This document shows positions 1 through 8,339 of a DNA stretch of 64,000 bases, piece after piece (the stretch's first letter is position 1; the number at the start of each line of letters is the position of its first letter). Both the position numbers and the translations under genes were made by a program. Location: positions 1 to 64,000 of the forward strand of contig NZ_PHSN01000028.1 of the NCBI RefSeq assembly GCF_002871005.1. Reading direction: 5' to 3'. Source of the DNA: Acidimangrovimonas sediminis (lineage in GTDB: Bacteria > Pseudomonadota > Alphaproteobacteria > Rhodobacterales > Rhodobacteraceae). The notes beneath the pieces were generated by a model. It worked only from the letters and a program-made list of their open reading frames with translations, did not search any database and had not been told where the DNA came from.

Positions 1-67
1 CGACCTGCGCGCCGTAAAGGTCAACTCCAGCCCGACCGATCGTGATGACATCAAGTTTCTTCGTCAT
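1..67 (-). CDS. iolC: 5-dehydro-2-deoxygluconokinase IolC, N-terminal fragment
   Basis: Only the first 22 codons lie in the window; the gene continues past its left edge. The visible start reads MTKKLDVITIGRAGVDLYGA, which matches the typical opening of IolC, a PfkB-fold kinase that phosphorylates 5-dehydro-2-deoxygluconate in myo-inositol catabolism. A good ribosome site (GAGGAAGG) lies 5-12 bases before the ATG and overlaps the stop codon of the preceding gene, so it is the next gene of the same leftward operon. Some alphaproteobacterial IolC proteins are longer fusions; that cannot be judged here. The identification rests on a short but characteristic N-terminus and on the inositol-like context. 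Confidence 0.72.
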   Translation of the reverse strand, partial: MTKKLDVITIGRAGVDLYGAQV

Positions 68-76
68 GGTCCTTCC

Positions 77-1003
77 TCAGAATCCTGTCTTGCGAAGGAA
101 GTCGCGGCTGGCCGCGAGATCCGAGAGAACGGAGCCGCCGTTTTGCGGGTCGCGCTCCTGTTCGATGGTGATGTAGCCGCCGTATCCCAGCGCGGTCAGC
201 GTTGCGCGCACGGCCCGGTAGTCGAGGCAGCCGTGCCCGATCGGGCACATGACGCCCTCGGCGCAGGCCTCGAAGAAGCGGATCCGGCGCGTCATGATGT
301 CGGCCTGTACTGCCGGGTCGATGTCCTTGAAGTGGAGGTAGTCGAGGCGGTCGGCATAGGTCTTCAGGATCGTCACCGGCTCCATCCCGGCATAGGCGAG
401 ATGCCCGGTGTCGAGGCAGAACCCGGCCTCCTCGACCGCGATGTCGCGCGCCAGCCGCGCGATCTCGTCCTCGAACTCGATGTAGCCGCCGGCATGGGGA
501 TGGATCACGGCCCGCACCCCGTGGCCGGCCGCCCGTGCGGCGATCGCGCGGATCGTGGCGATCATCCCGTCCCAGGCGGCATCGGCCAGACGCGGTGCGC
601 GGTCTGAGTGGCCCGCGGCATAGTCGCGTTCGTCGTGGCCCCAGTCCATCACCGTCAGGTAGGGCGCGGCAAAGCGCTGCCCCGGATGCGTCGCCGGACG
701 CGGCAGGGCGGTGATGAAGGCGCAGATCTCGTCGGTCTGACGCAGCAGGTTCCCGCGGTTCGCCGGATCCACGAGATCGTCGAAGATCGTGCCCGCGACG
801 ATCGACAGGCCGCGCGCCGCGAGCGCCCCGCCCACCTGCGCCACGTCGAGCGGGATGTAGCCGTAGGGGCCCAGTTCCAGCCCGCCGAACCCCGCGCGCG
901 CCGCCTCGTCAAGCACCTTGTCCCATGCCGGCAGATGCGGGTTGGACAGGTCGTCCACCCCCCAGCAGCACGGCGCGCAGGTCACGGTCACGGGATTTTT
1001 CAT
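77..1003 (-). CDS. sugar phosphate isomerase/epimerase family TIM-barrel protein (IolE-like)
   Basis: 308-residue protein of the AP-endonuclease-2 / xylose-isomerase-like TIM-barrel family. Visible family features are an early GLELGPYGY segment (strand and substrate loop), VIHPHAGGYIE with paired histidine and glutamate, FCLDTGHLAYAG, and LHFKDID near the C-terminal metal site, the usual Glu/Asp/His/Glu divalent-metal set. The opening CAPCCWGVDD and the ELGPYGYIPLD stretch resemble inosose dehydratases (IolE), which remove water from 2-keto-myo-inositol. The ATG starts one base after the stop of the upstream monooxygenase gene, so translation is probably coupled. iolC follows directly. It could equally be a keto-sugar epimerase; the exact reaction is not readable from sequence. 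Confidence 0.8.
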   Translation of the reverse strand: MKNPVTVTCAPCCWGVDDLSNPHLPAWDKVLDEAARAGFGGLELGPYGYIPLDVAQVGGALAARGLSIVAGTIFDDLVDPANRGNLLRQTDEICAFITALPRPATHPGQRFAAPYLTVMDWGHDERDYAAGHSDRAPRLADAAWDGMIATIRAIAARAAGHGVRAVIHPHAGGYIEFEDEIARLARDIAVEEAGFCLDTGHLAYAGMEPVTILKTYADRLDYLHFKDIDPAVQADIMTRRIRFFEACAEGVMCPIGHGCLDYRAVRATLTALGYGGYITIEQERDPQNGGSVLSDLAASRDFLRKTGF

Positions 1004-1004
1004 G

Positions 1005-1289
1005 TCACGCGGCCGGGTTGATGGTCTCGAAGACCAGCTGGCGGTGGAATTGCTCGTGATACGCGATGAAGTCCTTGGTGTGCTGCTGGTCCATGTGAAA
1101 GGCATGCGCCGCCTCGTCGCGCCAGCTCTCGACGAAGACCAGCTTTTCGGGGTCGTCGGTGCAGGTGAAGAAATCGTAGGAAAGGCAGCCCGGTTCGGCC
1201 CGGGTCGCGGCCTGCGCCGCGGGCGCGCGGGCAAGGATCCTGTCGCGCCCGCCCGGCACGCAGTCGATGGTGATGATGAAGCGGTACAT
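1005..1289 (-). CDS. antibiotic biosynthesis monooxygenase (ABM) domain protein
   Basis: A 94-residue single-domain protein of the dimeric alpha/beta-barrel ABM fold (YgiN-like). The pattern is typical: a first strand MYRFIITIDCVPG, a central EPGCLSYDFF followed by PEKLVFVESW, and a helix containing the H-x-x-x-x-H type spacing near AFHMDQQHTKDF. Members include quinol oxygenases and many uncharacterised small enzymes acting on reactive carbonyl or quinol compounds. The start was chosen at the MYRF methionine, 5-12 bases after a strong GGAGAGGAGA-type site; longer in-frame starts lack one. It sits between a dehydrogenase gene and a TIM-barrel gene of the polyol operon, so it may handle a side product or an oxidised intermediate. 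Confidence 0.78.
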   Translation of the reverse strand: MYRFIITIDCVPGGRDRILARAPAAQAATRAEPGCLSYDFFTCTDDPEKLVFVESWRDEAAHAFHMDQQHTKDFIAYHEQFHRQLVFETINPAA

Positions 1290-1344
1290 GTGCGTCTCCT
1301 CTCCCTTTTCAGGGCCTTGCCCGGACCGTGCCCGGCGCTTGCCG

Positions 1345-2373
1345 TCAGTCCACGTCCATCGTCCGCCCCTCGACGGCGGAACGGCGCGCCGCGTCGAGCA
1401 CCGCCAGCACGGCAATCCCCTCCTCGGCCGTCACGGGCAGGGGGGCGCCGTCGCGCACGGCCCTGCCGAAAGCTGCGTAGTAATCGTGGTAGCGGCCCTG
1501 TTCGGACGGGACCTTCACGCAGCCCTCCGCCGTGTTCAGCGTGCCCCAGCGTTCCTCGACGTCGTAGCCCCAGCCGGCAAGGTCGTCGGCCGGGCGCTTG
1601 CCGGCAAAGATCGCCTGCGCCTGCACGTCGGTCCCCTGCGCCACGTAACTGCCCGCCGCGCCATAGGCACGCAGTTCGCGGCAGACCAGCTTGTTGAGCT
1701 TGCTGGCCGAGATATGCGAATGCTGGCCGCTGGTGTGGCGCAGGGTCAGCACGAAGCCCGCATCGGTCGGCCCCTCGGGCAGATCCACCATGTCGAGCTG
1801 CGCGTCGACCGAGGCGACGGGCCCCAGCAGCAGCATCGCCTGGTCCACGACATGGCTGCCCAGATCGCGCAGCAGGCCCCCGGTCGGCCCGGCCTCGAGC
1901 GTCGCCGGATCGTCGAAATCCATCCGCGAATGCAGCCGCCAGACCGGGCCGAGGCGACCATCGTCGATCACCTTCTTGAGCGTGCGGATATCGGCATCCC
2001 AGCGGCGGTTGTGGAACACGCCCAGGAGGACACCCCGTTCCTTCGCCGCGGCCGACAAGTCGCGCGCGGCGGCGGCCGAGGGGGCAAAGGGCTTGTCGGC
2101 GATCACGTGCACGCCCGCCGCGATCGCCTCGAGGACAAGTGCCTGGCGGGTCTGCGGCGGCGTGGTGATCGTCACCGCGTCGACCCCGGCGGCAAGCATC
2201 TCGGTCAGACTGGCAAAGACCGGCACGCCGGGCAGGTCGGCGCGCGCCTTGGCGACCGTCGCCGGCGCGCGTGCGACCACACCCGCCAGCTCCACCCCCT
2301 CGGCGGCAGCGATGAAGGGGGCGTGGAAGTGCTGCCCCCCGGTTCCGTATCCGACGACGCCGATCCGTACCAT
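1345..2373 (-). CDS. Gfo/Idh/MocA family oxidoreductase
   Basis: 342 residues, the normal length for the family. The N-terminal Rossmann motif is VGYGTGGQHFHAP and the conserved nicotinamide-side motif is present as ADKPFAP (usual EKP, here DKP). The C-terminal GFO/IDH substrate-binding domain follows from about residue 130, with LLRDLGSHVVDQ as the active-site histidine helix. Such enzymes oxidise or reduce hydroxyl groups of sugars and cyclitols with NAD(P). The preferred start has GGAGAGA upstream. It is one of three family members in this operon, separated from its neighbours by 15 and 55 bases. It is closer to the YvaA/YhhX-type branch than to the IolG-like copy nearby. Substrate unknown. 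Confidence 0.87.
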   Translation of the reverse strand: MVRIGVVGYGTGGQHFHAPFIAAAEGVELAGVVARAPATVAKARADLPGVPVFASLTEMLAAGVDAVTITTPPQTRQALVLEAIAAGVHVIADKPFAPSAAAARDLSAAAKERGVLLGVFHNRRWDADIRTLKKVIDDGRLGPVWRLHSRMDFDDPATLEAGPTGGLLRDLGSHVVDQAMLLLGPVASVDAQLDMVDLPEGPTDAGFVLTLRHTSGQHSHISASKLNKLVCRELRAYGAAGSYVAQGTDVQAQAIFAGKRPADDLAGWGYDVEERWGTLNTAEGCVKVPSEQGRYHDYYAAFGRAVRDGAPLPVTAEEGIAVLAVLDAARRSAVEGRTMDVD

Positions 2374-2388
2374 CTGTCTCTCCTTCGC

Positions 2389-3330
2389 TTACCGGATGAT
2401 CGTGGCCTGCAGTGCGTCGATCGACGACTGGATGCCTGCGTTCGTGGACATGGTGAAATCTTCCATCTCCAGCGAAACCCAGCCGTCGTAGCCCATCATG
2501 CCCACGACCGAGAAGAACTCCTTCCACCATTGCAGGTCATGGCCCGCGCCGACGGCGACGTAGTTCCACGAGCGGTTCGCCACGTCGGTGACGTCCTTGA
2601 GCTCCAGCAGGCCGTTCACGTCGGCCAGGCCGCGTTCGATCCGCGTGTCCTTGCCGTGGACGTGGTGGATCGCGTCGCCAAGGGCGCGGGCCACCGCGAT
2701 CGGGCAGGCCCCCTTCCAGAACAGGTGCGAGGGGTCGAGGTTCATGCCGACCATCGGGCCCACCTCGTTGCGAAGCCGGAACAGGGTTTCCGGGTTCCAC
2801 ACTAGCATGGCCGAGAAGTTCTCAAGCGCATATTTCTCGACACCGTTGGCCTTGGCATGCGCCACGAGGTCGTGCCAGAGCGGGAAGGCGCGGTCCTCCC
2901 ACTGGTAGCGGTCGCGCTCGGGCATCTCGGCGGGCCAGGACTTGGTGTAGACCAGCCAGTTGGGTACCATGTCGCCGGGCGCCGCCTCGGGCAGGCCCGA
3001 CATGGTGACGATCTTGGTCACGCCGATCTCGCCGGCCAGCTGGATCGTCTCCTTCATCTCCTTCAGGTGCCGCTTGCCCATGTCGCCGGGATCGAGCGGG
3101 TTGGCCGAGCAGTTGAGCGCGGCGATCTGCAGGCCGCGCGCCTCGATCTCCTTCAGCTTCGACTTCAGCAGACCCTTGTCGGAGAGCAGTTCGTCGGCCC
3201 GGAAGTGCGGCGCGGGGGACCAGCCGCCGCCGGTCATCTCGATCCCCTCGACGCCCAGATCGACGCATTTGTCCAGCATGTCGGTGAACGAGAGGTTCCC
3301 CATGACATCGGTGCAGATGGAAAGCTTCAT
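2389..3330 (-). CDS. sugar phosphate isomerase/epimerase family TIM-barrel protein
   Basis: 313 residues of the xylose-isomerase-like TIM-barrel superfamily. Metal-site landmarks can be read along the chain: GVEGIEMTGGG near the N-terminus, KYALENFSA (Glu), MNLDPSHLFWKG (Asp and His), IHHVHGKDT (His) and WVSLEMED (terminal Glu). This is the complete divalent-metal set used by isomerases, epimerases and dehydratases acting on keto-sugars or cyclitols. The ATG has GGGAG and AGAGG upstream and starts 26 bases after the stop of the preceding dehydrogenase gene. The next gene is another Gfo/Idh enzyme, which fits an oxidise-then-isomerise pair. The substrate is unknown. Confidence 0.86.
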   Translation of the reverse strand: MKLSICTDVMGNLSFTDMLDKCVDLGVEGIEMTGGGWSPAPHFRADELLSDKGLLKSKLKEIEARGLQIAALNCSANPLDPGDMGKRHLKEMKETIQLAGEIGVTKIVTMSGLPEAAPGDMVPNWLVYTKSWPAEMPERDRYQWEDRAFPLWHDLVAHAKANGVEKYALENFSAMLVWNPETLFRLRNEVGPMVGMNLDPSHLFWKGACPIAVARALGDAIHHVHGKDTRIERGLADVNGLLELKDVTDVANRSWNYVAVGAGHDLQWWKEFFSVVGMMGYDGWVSLEMEDFTMSTNAGIQSSIDALQATIIR

Positions 3331-3356
3331 GCCTCTAACTCCCTGACCAGAGACGG

Positions 3357-4529
3357 TTATTCGAAATCGACCCAGGCGGCGCCGGAATCGGCCGACCGCA
3401 CGCAGTTCTCCAGCCAGCGCACCCCTTCGGTGCCGGCATGGATGCCCGGGTAATGGTGGGTTTCCAGGAACGCGCGATCGCCCGCATCTGCCGCGGCGAT
3501 GGCCTGCGCGATCCACAGGTAGATATTGGCCCAGCTGTCGCCCAGCCCTTCGGTGTGGAGCGCGCCCATGCGGTCGGCGGCGAGGCTTTCCTCCTCCAGA
3601 TACGGCATGCCGTGATGCAGGATCCGCTCGGGCTCTCCCTGCACCTGATAGACGATCTGGTCGGGGTGGCTGTCGGACCACGCCACGCTCGCCTTCGAGC
3701 CGGTGAAGCGATAGCGCTGCGACCCCATGTTGCCCGCATCGACCGAGCTGACCCAAAGCCGCGCCCGCGCCCCGTTGTCATAGTGCATCAGAACCGTCGC
3801 GTGATCTTCCAGCGGTGCGCGCGAGGGGATGAAGGCCTTGCGGTCGCACAGGAGCTTCTCGACCTTGAGGTGCGGCAGCACGACCTCGGACAGGTAGTAG
3901 AGGTGGGTGCCGATATCGCCCAGCACGAAGGTCGGACCCGCCGTCCTCGGGTTGGTGCGCCAGACCACCGCCTCGGGCGCGCCGGTGTCGTCGCCCGCGT
4001 TGAAGCCGTGGGTATAGGCCATGTCGACCAGCCGGATCTCGCCCAACATTCCCCTGGCCACCATCGCCGCCATCTGGTGCACCATCGGGTGGCCGGTGAA
4101 GCCGTAGGTGACGCCGACGATCAGGTTCTTCGAGGCCGCAAGTGCCGCGATCTCGTCGCATTCGGCCACGGTGAAGAACAGCGGCTTTTCGCAGATCACG
4201 TGGAAGCCCGCCTCCAGCAGCGCCCTGGTGATCTCGTAATGGGTGAAGTTGGGCGTGGCGACCGAAACGACCTCGACCCCGTCCTCGCGCCCCGCCTCGC
4301 CGGCGATCAGCTCCTGATACGTCGCGTAGCAGCGGCTTGCCTCGACCCCCAGGTTGACTCCGAAATCGCGGCCGCGCGCTGCGTCCAGATCGAAGGCCCC
4401 GGCCACCAGCCGGTAGGTGCCGTCGCGCAGGGCGCCGGTGCGGTGCTTGTAGCCCACCTGACCTGTGCGGCCGCCACCGACCATTCCCCAGCGCAGCGGG
4501 CGCGGGATTCTGCGTTCTCCGTTGATCAT
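3357..4529 (-). CDS. Gfo/Idh/MocA family oxidoreductase
   Basis: 390 residues, longer than the other two copies here. The N-terminal NAD(P)-binding motif is MVGGGRTGQVG, and the conserved lysine motif is intact as CEKPLFFT. The substrate domain contains GPTFVLGDIGTHLYYLSE, where the GD-x-G-x-H helix carries the expected catalytic histidine, and LETHHYPGIHAGTEGVRWLE near the C-terminus, typical of the myo-inositol/sugar dehydrogenase-like long branch. A GAAGGACGA site precedes the ATG. It lies between the IolG-like gene (19 bases upstream) and a TIM-barrel gene, so it probably oxidises or reduces the same imported polyol or its keto derivative. Exact substrate cannot be told. Confidence 0.88.
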   Translation of the reverse strand: MINGERRIPRPLRWGMVGGGRTGQVGYKHRTGALRDGTYRLVAGAFDLDAARGRDFGVNLGVEASRCYATYQELIAGEAGREDGVEVVSVATPNFTHYEITRALLEAGFHVICEKPLFFTVAECDEIAALAASKNLIVGVTYGFTGHPMVHQMAAMVARGMLGEIRLVDMAYTHGFNAGDDTGAPEAVVWRTNPRTAGPTFVLGDIGTHLYYLSEVVLPHLKVEKLLCDRKAFIPSRAPLEDHATVLMHYDNGARARLWVSSVDAGNMGSQRYRFTGSKASVAWSDSHPDQIVYQVQGEPERILHHGMPYLEEESLAADRMGALHTEGLGDSWANIYLWIAQAIAAADAGDRAFLETHHYPGIHAGTEGVRWLENCVRSADSGAAWVDFE

Positions 4530-4548
4530 CTTCTTCGTCCTTCGCGCC

Positions 4549-5574
4549 TCAGGCTGCGGCCACCTTGGCCGCGGTGTCGTAAAGTGCAGGCTTGTCGCGC
4601 ATCGCGATCTCTTCCCGCCCGCCGGAGGTCACCGCGCGCAGCGCGGCGTCGGCGACCAGCGTCGCGGCATAGCCATCCCAGGCCGATGGCCCGGTCGCGG
4701 TGCCCTGCCCCGCCGCGACGATCCATTCGCGGAACTCCTGGTCGTAGGCCTCGATGAACCGCTCGCGCCAATCCTCGGGGATCGCCTGGCGGATGCCGAA
4801 CTGGTCGGACACCACTGGCGCGGGCCGGTTCGGCAGCGCGGCGAGCCCCTTCTCGCAGCTCACCTCGCCGCGGATGTCGTAGCCGTAGGCGATGTTCACC
4901 GAGATCTCGACGTCGACGATCGCGCCCGATGCCATGTGCAGCAGCACGAGATGCGGGTCGCGCAACTCGCCGCCCTGACGTGACCGGCGCGGCAGGCGAA
5001 CCTCGACCGAGGCGATCTCGTCCGACAGGAGCCAGCGGGAGATATCCGCGTCATGCACCAGCGTGTCGTTGAGCGGCATGTCCGAGGTGTAGAGCCCCTC
5101 AGGCACCGAGGCGTTGCGATGCTTGGAATAATACATCAGCGGCAGACCCAGCGTGCCACCGTCTATTACCGCCTTGAGGCGCCGGTAATCGGCGTCGAAC
5201 CGGCGCATGAAGCCCACCTGCACAAGGCGCCTGCCAAAGGCCACCTCGGCGTCGATCACCTTCAGCGCGGCGGCCTCGGAGGTGACCATCGGCTTTTCGC
5301 AGAACACCGGCTTGCCGACCGAGATGCAGTCAAGCAGCTGTTCCTCGTGCGCCGGCCCCCAGGAGCAGATCAGCACCGCCTGCACCTTGTCCGAGCGGAT
5401 CAGCGCCTGCGGCGTGTCGAACACCTCGGCCCCCGCGGGCGCGGCCTGGCCCGCACGGGTGCGGTCGATATCGCTGACCGCCACCACCTCGGCCCCCGAC
5501 AACACGCGCGTCAGGCGGCGAATGTGGTCCTGACCGATCATCCCGGTCCCGATAACCCCGACTGCCAGGCTCAT
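4549..5574 (-). CDS. iolG: inositol 2-dehydrogenase-like oxidoreductase (Gfo/Idh/MocA)
   Basis: 341 residues with the IolG signature: [17 protein letters not shown] for NAD binding, FCEKPMVTS as the lysine motif, and [16 protein letters not shown] followed by HRNASVP and [12 protein letters not shown], which closely resembles known myo-inositol 2-dehydrogenases. The catalytic Asp/His pair is in [15 protein letters not shown]. Family function is NAD-dependent oxidation of myo-inositol (or scyllo/chiro isomers) to the 2-keto compound. The start overlaps the stop of the upstream TIM-barrel gene by 4 bases (ATGA), so the two are translationally coupled. This copy is the strongest single argument for an inositol substrate, but 3-keto-sugar chemistry in relatives means the assignment stays provisional. 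Confidence 0.75.
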   Translation of the reverse strand: MSLAVGVIGTGMIGQDHIRRLTRVLSGAEVVAVSDIDRTRAGQAAPAGAEVFDTPQALIRSDKVQAVLICSWGPAHEEQLLDCISVGKPVFCEKPMVTSEAAALKVIDAEVAFGRRLVQVGFMRRFDADYRRLKAVIDGGTLGLPLMYYSKHRNASVPEGLYTSDMPLNDTLVHDADISRWLLSDEIASVEVRLPRRSRQGGELRDPHLVLLHMASGAIVDVEISVNIAYGYDIRGEVSCEKGLAALPNRPAPVVSDQFGIRQAIPEDWRERFIEAYDQEFREWIVAAGQGTATGPSAWDGYAATLVADAALRAVTSGGREEIAMRDKPALYDTAAKVAAA

Positions 5575-6476
5575 TTCGTCCCCCAGTACTTGTCGACGTA
5601 GCGTTGCATTTCGCTGCGCATGAAGTGGCCGCTCTCGTCCGCCTTCTCTTCCCAGGCGAAGACGCAGGCGGTCATGATCCCGTCGAAGCCGACCTCGTGC
5701 AGGGTGCCGAAGAAATCGTCCCACGGGACCTCGCCCTGACCGATGTTCAGGTGCTGGTGGATGCGCGCATTGGTGCCCGGCGGGTTGAGGATGTAGCGCA
5801 GCCCGGATGAGGCCTTGTGGTTGAACGTGTCGGCCACGTGGACATGGGCCAGCACGTCAGCGCATTCGCGCAGCATCGCCTTCACGTCGTCACCGAAATG
5901 GTAGGTATGCGGCGCGCAGTAGAGGAATTTCACGCGGTCCGAGTTCACCGTGCGGATGATGTCGACCGAGGGCTGGAGCGTTTCCACCCAATCCTCGGGG
6001 TGCGGCTCGATATGCAGGTTGATCCCCTCGCGCTCGAAGATCGGCACGAGTTCCTCCATCGAACGCCACCAGGCATCCTCGCAAGCCTCGATCATGGAGC
6101 CAGTGTGGCAGCAGTAGCACGAGCCCTTGTCGGGATGCGGGCCGCGCCCGAATTCCGAGTTCATCGTGTCGACTTCCATCTCGATCGCGATCTCGATGGC
6201 GCGCTTCCAGTGGCGCACGGCGGCCTGGCGCTCTTCCTCGTCATTCGAGGCCCAGCGGTACATCGGAAGCAGCGTGGCGATGCCGACGTTGGCGTCCTTC
6301 AGCGCCTTCTTGAACCGCTTGATGCGGTCGGGGAAGACGCGGGGGGCCTTGAACCATTCGAGGAAATCGCCGCGCGGCGACATCTCGATCCAGTCGAAGC
6401 CCAGCTCCGCCACCTTCGAGGGAAGCTCCTCGAGCGACAGGTGACGGTGCATGAACGGGTCAAGCGCGATCTTCAT
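5571..6476 (-). CDS. sugar phosphate isomerase/epimerase family TIM-barrel protein (IolH-like)
   Basis: 301 residues, TIM barrel of the xylose-isomerase-like family. It opens [19 protein letters not shown] and contains [11 protein letters not shown], a cysteine-rich stretch [10 protein letters not shown] near residue 125, [11 protein letters not shown] (Glu and His), [35 protein letters not shown] and a tryptophan-rich C-terminus. This resembles proteins annotated IolH in inositol clusters, whose reaction is not firmly established. The usual Asp of the third metal position seems replaced in the [11 protein letters not shown] segment. A strong GGAGGAGAG site precedes the ATG. The gene follows the transporter ATPase by 31 bases and is coupled to the iolG-like gene. 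Confidence 0.82.
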   Translation of the reverse strand: MKIALDPFMHRHLSLEELPSKVAELGFDWIEMSPRGDFLEWFKAPRVFPDRIKRFKKALKDANVGIATLLPMYRWASNDEEERQAAVRHWKRAIEIAIEMEVDTMNSEFGRGPHPDKGSCYCCHTGSMIEACEDAWWRSMEELVPIFEREGINLHIEPHPEDWVETLQPSVDIIRTVNSDRVKFLYCAPHTYHFGDDVKAMLRECADVLAHVHVADTFNHKASSGLRYILNPPGTNARIHQHLNIGQGEVPWDDFFGTLHEVGFDGIMTACVFAWEEKADESGHFMRSEMQRYVDKYWGTK

Positions 6477-6507
6477 TCTGGTCTCTCCTCCCGGTATCCT
6501 GTCGGCC

Positions 6508-7320
6508 TCAGCTCACCAAGTCCGGCGCGTGGCCGTCGTGGCTTTCCATGTACGCATCGAGATCGGCGAGCGCCTCGCCGCCCGCCATCAGGTCGGTGAT
6601 CTCCTCGCGGCTCTTCTCTCCGCGCATGAAATTGGCGGCCAGCGCGCCGCGGATCAGCACCGCGAAATGGTCGCCCACGGCCATGGCGTGGGTCACCTGG
6701 TGGGTGATGAAGATCACCGCGATGCCACGCTTCTTGGCCTCAAGCACGATGCGCAGGACGTGGCTTGCCTGCTTGACCCCCAACGCGGCGGTGGGCTCGT
6801 CGAGGATCAGCACGCGGGCGCCGAAATGCACCGCGCGCGCGATCGCCAGCGACTGGCGTTCCCCGCCCGACAGCCCGCCGATCAGCCGGTCGCCGTCGTC
6901 GATGCGGGTGATGCCGAAGCTCTGCACCGCCTTCACCGCAACCGCGTTGGCCTTCTTGCGGTCGAAGATCTTGAACGGGCCCCAGCCCTTCGTCGGCTCC
7001 ACGCCCACAAAGAACGACCGGCCGATGGTCATCAGGGGAAAGGTTCCGCCGAACTGGTGCACCGTGGCGATGCCCCGGTCGGCCGCGTCCTTGGGCCGGT
7101 CGAAGCTGACGCGACCGCCATCCATCCAGATCTCGCCGGTGGTGGGCTTGTGCACGCCCGCCAGCGTCTTGATCAGCGTGGACTTGCCCGCGCCGTTGTC
7201 GCCCAGAAGGCACAGAACCTCGCCCGCCTTGACCTTGAGGGATATGTCGTGAAGCACGTCGATCGGCCCGAAGGACTTGTTGACGTTGCGAAGTTCCAGA
7301 ACCGGGTGTGTATCGGTCAT
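6508..7320 (-). CDS. sugar ABC transporter ATP-binding protein, single domain
   Basis: 270-residue ATPase with Walker A LLGDNGAGKST, signature GLSGGERQ, Walker B VLILDEPTAALG and switch histidine in FITHQVTHAM. It belongs to the carbohydrate-uptake (CUT2) group that energises ribose- and inositol-type importers. Many CUT2 ATPases (RbsA type) are about 500 residues with two fused nucleotide-binding domains; this one has a single domain and must work as a dimer. The Q-loop region reads ATVHQFGGTFPLM. GAGGAC precedes the ATG. It lies 10 bases after the second permease gene and before the catabolic genes. Confidence 0.92.
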   Translation of the reverse strand: MTDTHPVLELRNVNKSFGPIDVLHDISLKVKAGEVLCLLGDNGAGKSTLIKTLAGVHKPTTGEIWMDGGRVSFDRPKDAADRGIATVHQFGGTFPLMTIGRSFFVGVEPTKGWGPFKIFDRKKANAVAVKAVQSFGITRIDDGDRLIGGLSGGERQSLAIARAVHFGARVLILDEPTAALGVKQASHVLRIVLEAKKRGIAVIFITHQVTHAMAVGDHFAVLIRGALAANFMRGEKSREEITDLMAGGEALADLDAYMESHDGHAPDLVS

Positions 7321-7330
7321 TGTTCCGTCC

Positions 7331-8329
7331 TCACTTCTTCTTCCGGGGCGCGTAGTTCAGCGCGAATTGGCGGAAACTGTTGTTCATCAGCACGGCGAGC
7401 AGGAGCATCACGCCGATGATCAGGCTCGACCAGTTGCGATCGATGTCGGTGAAGTAGATGCCCTGGGTGACCACGGCGAAGGTGATCGCGCCGAAGAAGA
7501 TCCCCACGATCGAGCCGAAGCCGCCGGTCAGCAGGACCCCGCCCACGACCACCGAGACGATGGTGTTGAAGATGTAGTTCATGCCCCCCGACACCTGGGC
7601 CGAGTTGAACAGGATCGCGCCGCACATCCCCACGAAGGAGGCCGAGGTCGACGACAGCACGAACAGCAGGATGGTCATGCGGTCGGTCGGGATGCCCGCG
7701 TTGCGCGCGCTGTCCTTGTCGCCGCCCATGGCGAAGATCCAGTTGCCGAAGCGCGAGAAGTGGATGAAGAAGACGTAGATCGCCGTCAGTGCCAGCCACC
7801 ACAGGATCAGCACCTGGTAGCTGCCGCCGAAAAAGTGGCCGAACAGGAACTTGGCCCATTCGGGTGCCTTCAGGGCGACGCCCGCGCTGCCCGTCAGCAG
7901 CACCGACCCGGCCAGCACGAGGCCCTGCATCGCCACCAGCGACCCCAGCGTGATGATCAGCGAGGGGACCGATGTCTTGATCGTCAGCAGGCCGTTGATC
8001 AGCCCCACGATCACGCCCAGCCCCAGCGCCACCGCAATGCCCAGCTCGATCGGCAGGCCGTAGTAGCCCGAGACGATGGCCACGCTCATCGAACCCGCCG
8101 GGATCATCGCGCCGATGGAGATGTCCAGCTCCCCGGCGATCATCAGAAGGCCGACGGGCAGCGCCACGATCCCGAGGTTGGCGGCCAGGTTCACCCAGCT
8201 TGCCGCGCCGAGAAAGCGGTCGATCTGCACGCCGCCGAAGATCACGAAGAAGGCGACGACCAGCAGCAGGCTGACGATGGAGCCCGCCTCGGGGCGCCGC
8301 GCCAGTGATCCGAAGGAAAGGGAATTCAT
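7331..8329 (-). CDS. sugar ABC transporter permease, CUT2 type (second copy)
   Basis: 332 residues with about ten hydrophobic membrane segments, of the BPD_transp_2 (RbsC-like) family. It contains the family motifs VGLLMIAGELDISIGAMIPAG and the C-terminal VVVGGVLLTGGFGSIVG. It is clearly paralogous to the permease gene just upstream: both begin with an LARRPEAGS segment and share the GELD-SIG and ARNAGIPTD motifs. The pair may therefore form a heterodimeric pore. The start used is the MNSLSF methionine, preceded by AGGGCGGC and lying 10 bases after the stop of the other permease; an in-frame extension upstream would overlap that gene. The C-terminus is basic (RKKK). Confidence 0.9.
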   Translation of the reverse strand: MNSLSFGSLARRPEAGSIVSLLLVVAFFVIFGGVQIDRFLGAASWVNLAANLGIVALPVGLLMIAGELDISIGAMIPAGSMSVAIVSGYYGLPIELGIAVALGLGVIVGLINGLLTIKTSVPSLIITLGSLVAMQGLVLAGSVLLTGSAGVALKAPEWAKFLFGHFFGGSYQVLILWWLALTAIYVFFIHFSRFGNWIFAMGGDKDSARNAGIPTDRMTILLFVLSSTSASFVGMCGAILFNSAQVSGGMNYIFNTIVSVVVGGVLLTGGFGSIVGIFFGAITFAVVTQGIYFTDIDRNWSSLIIGVMLLLAVLMNNSFRQFALNYAPRKKK

Positions 8330-8339
8330 CTTGCCGCCC

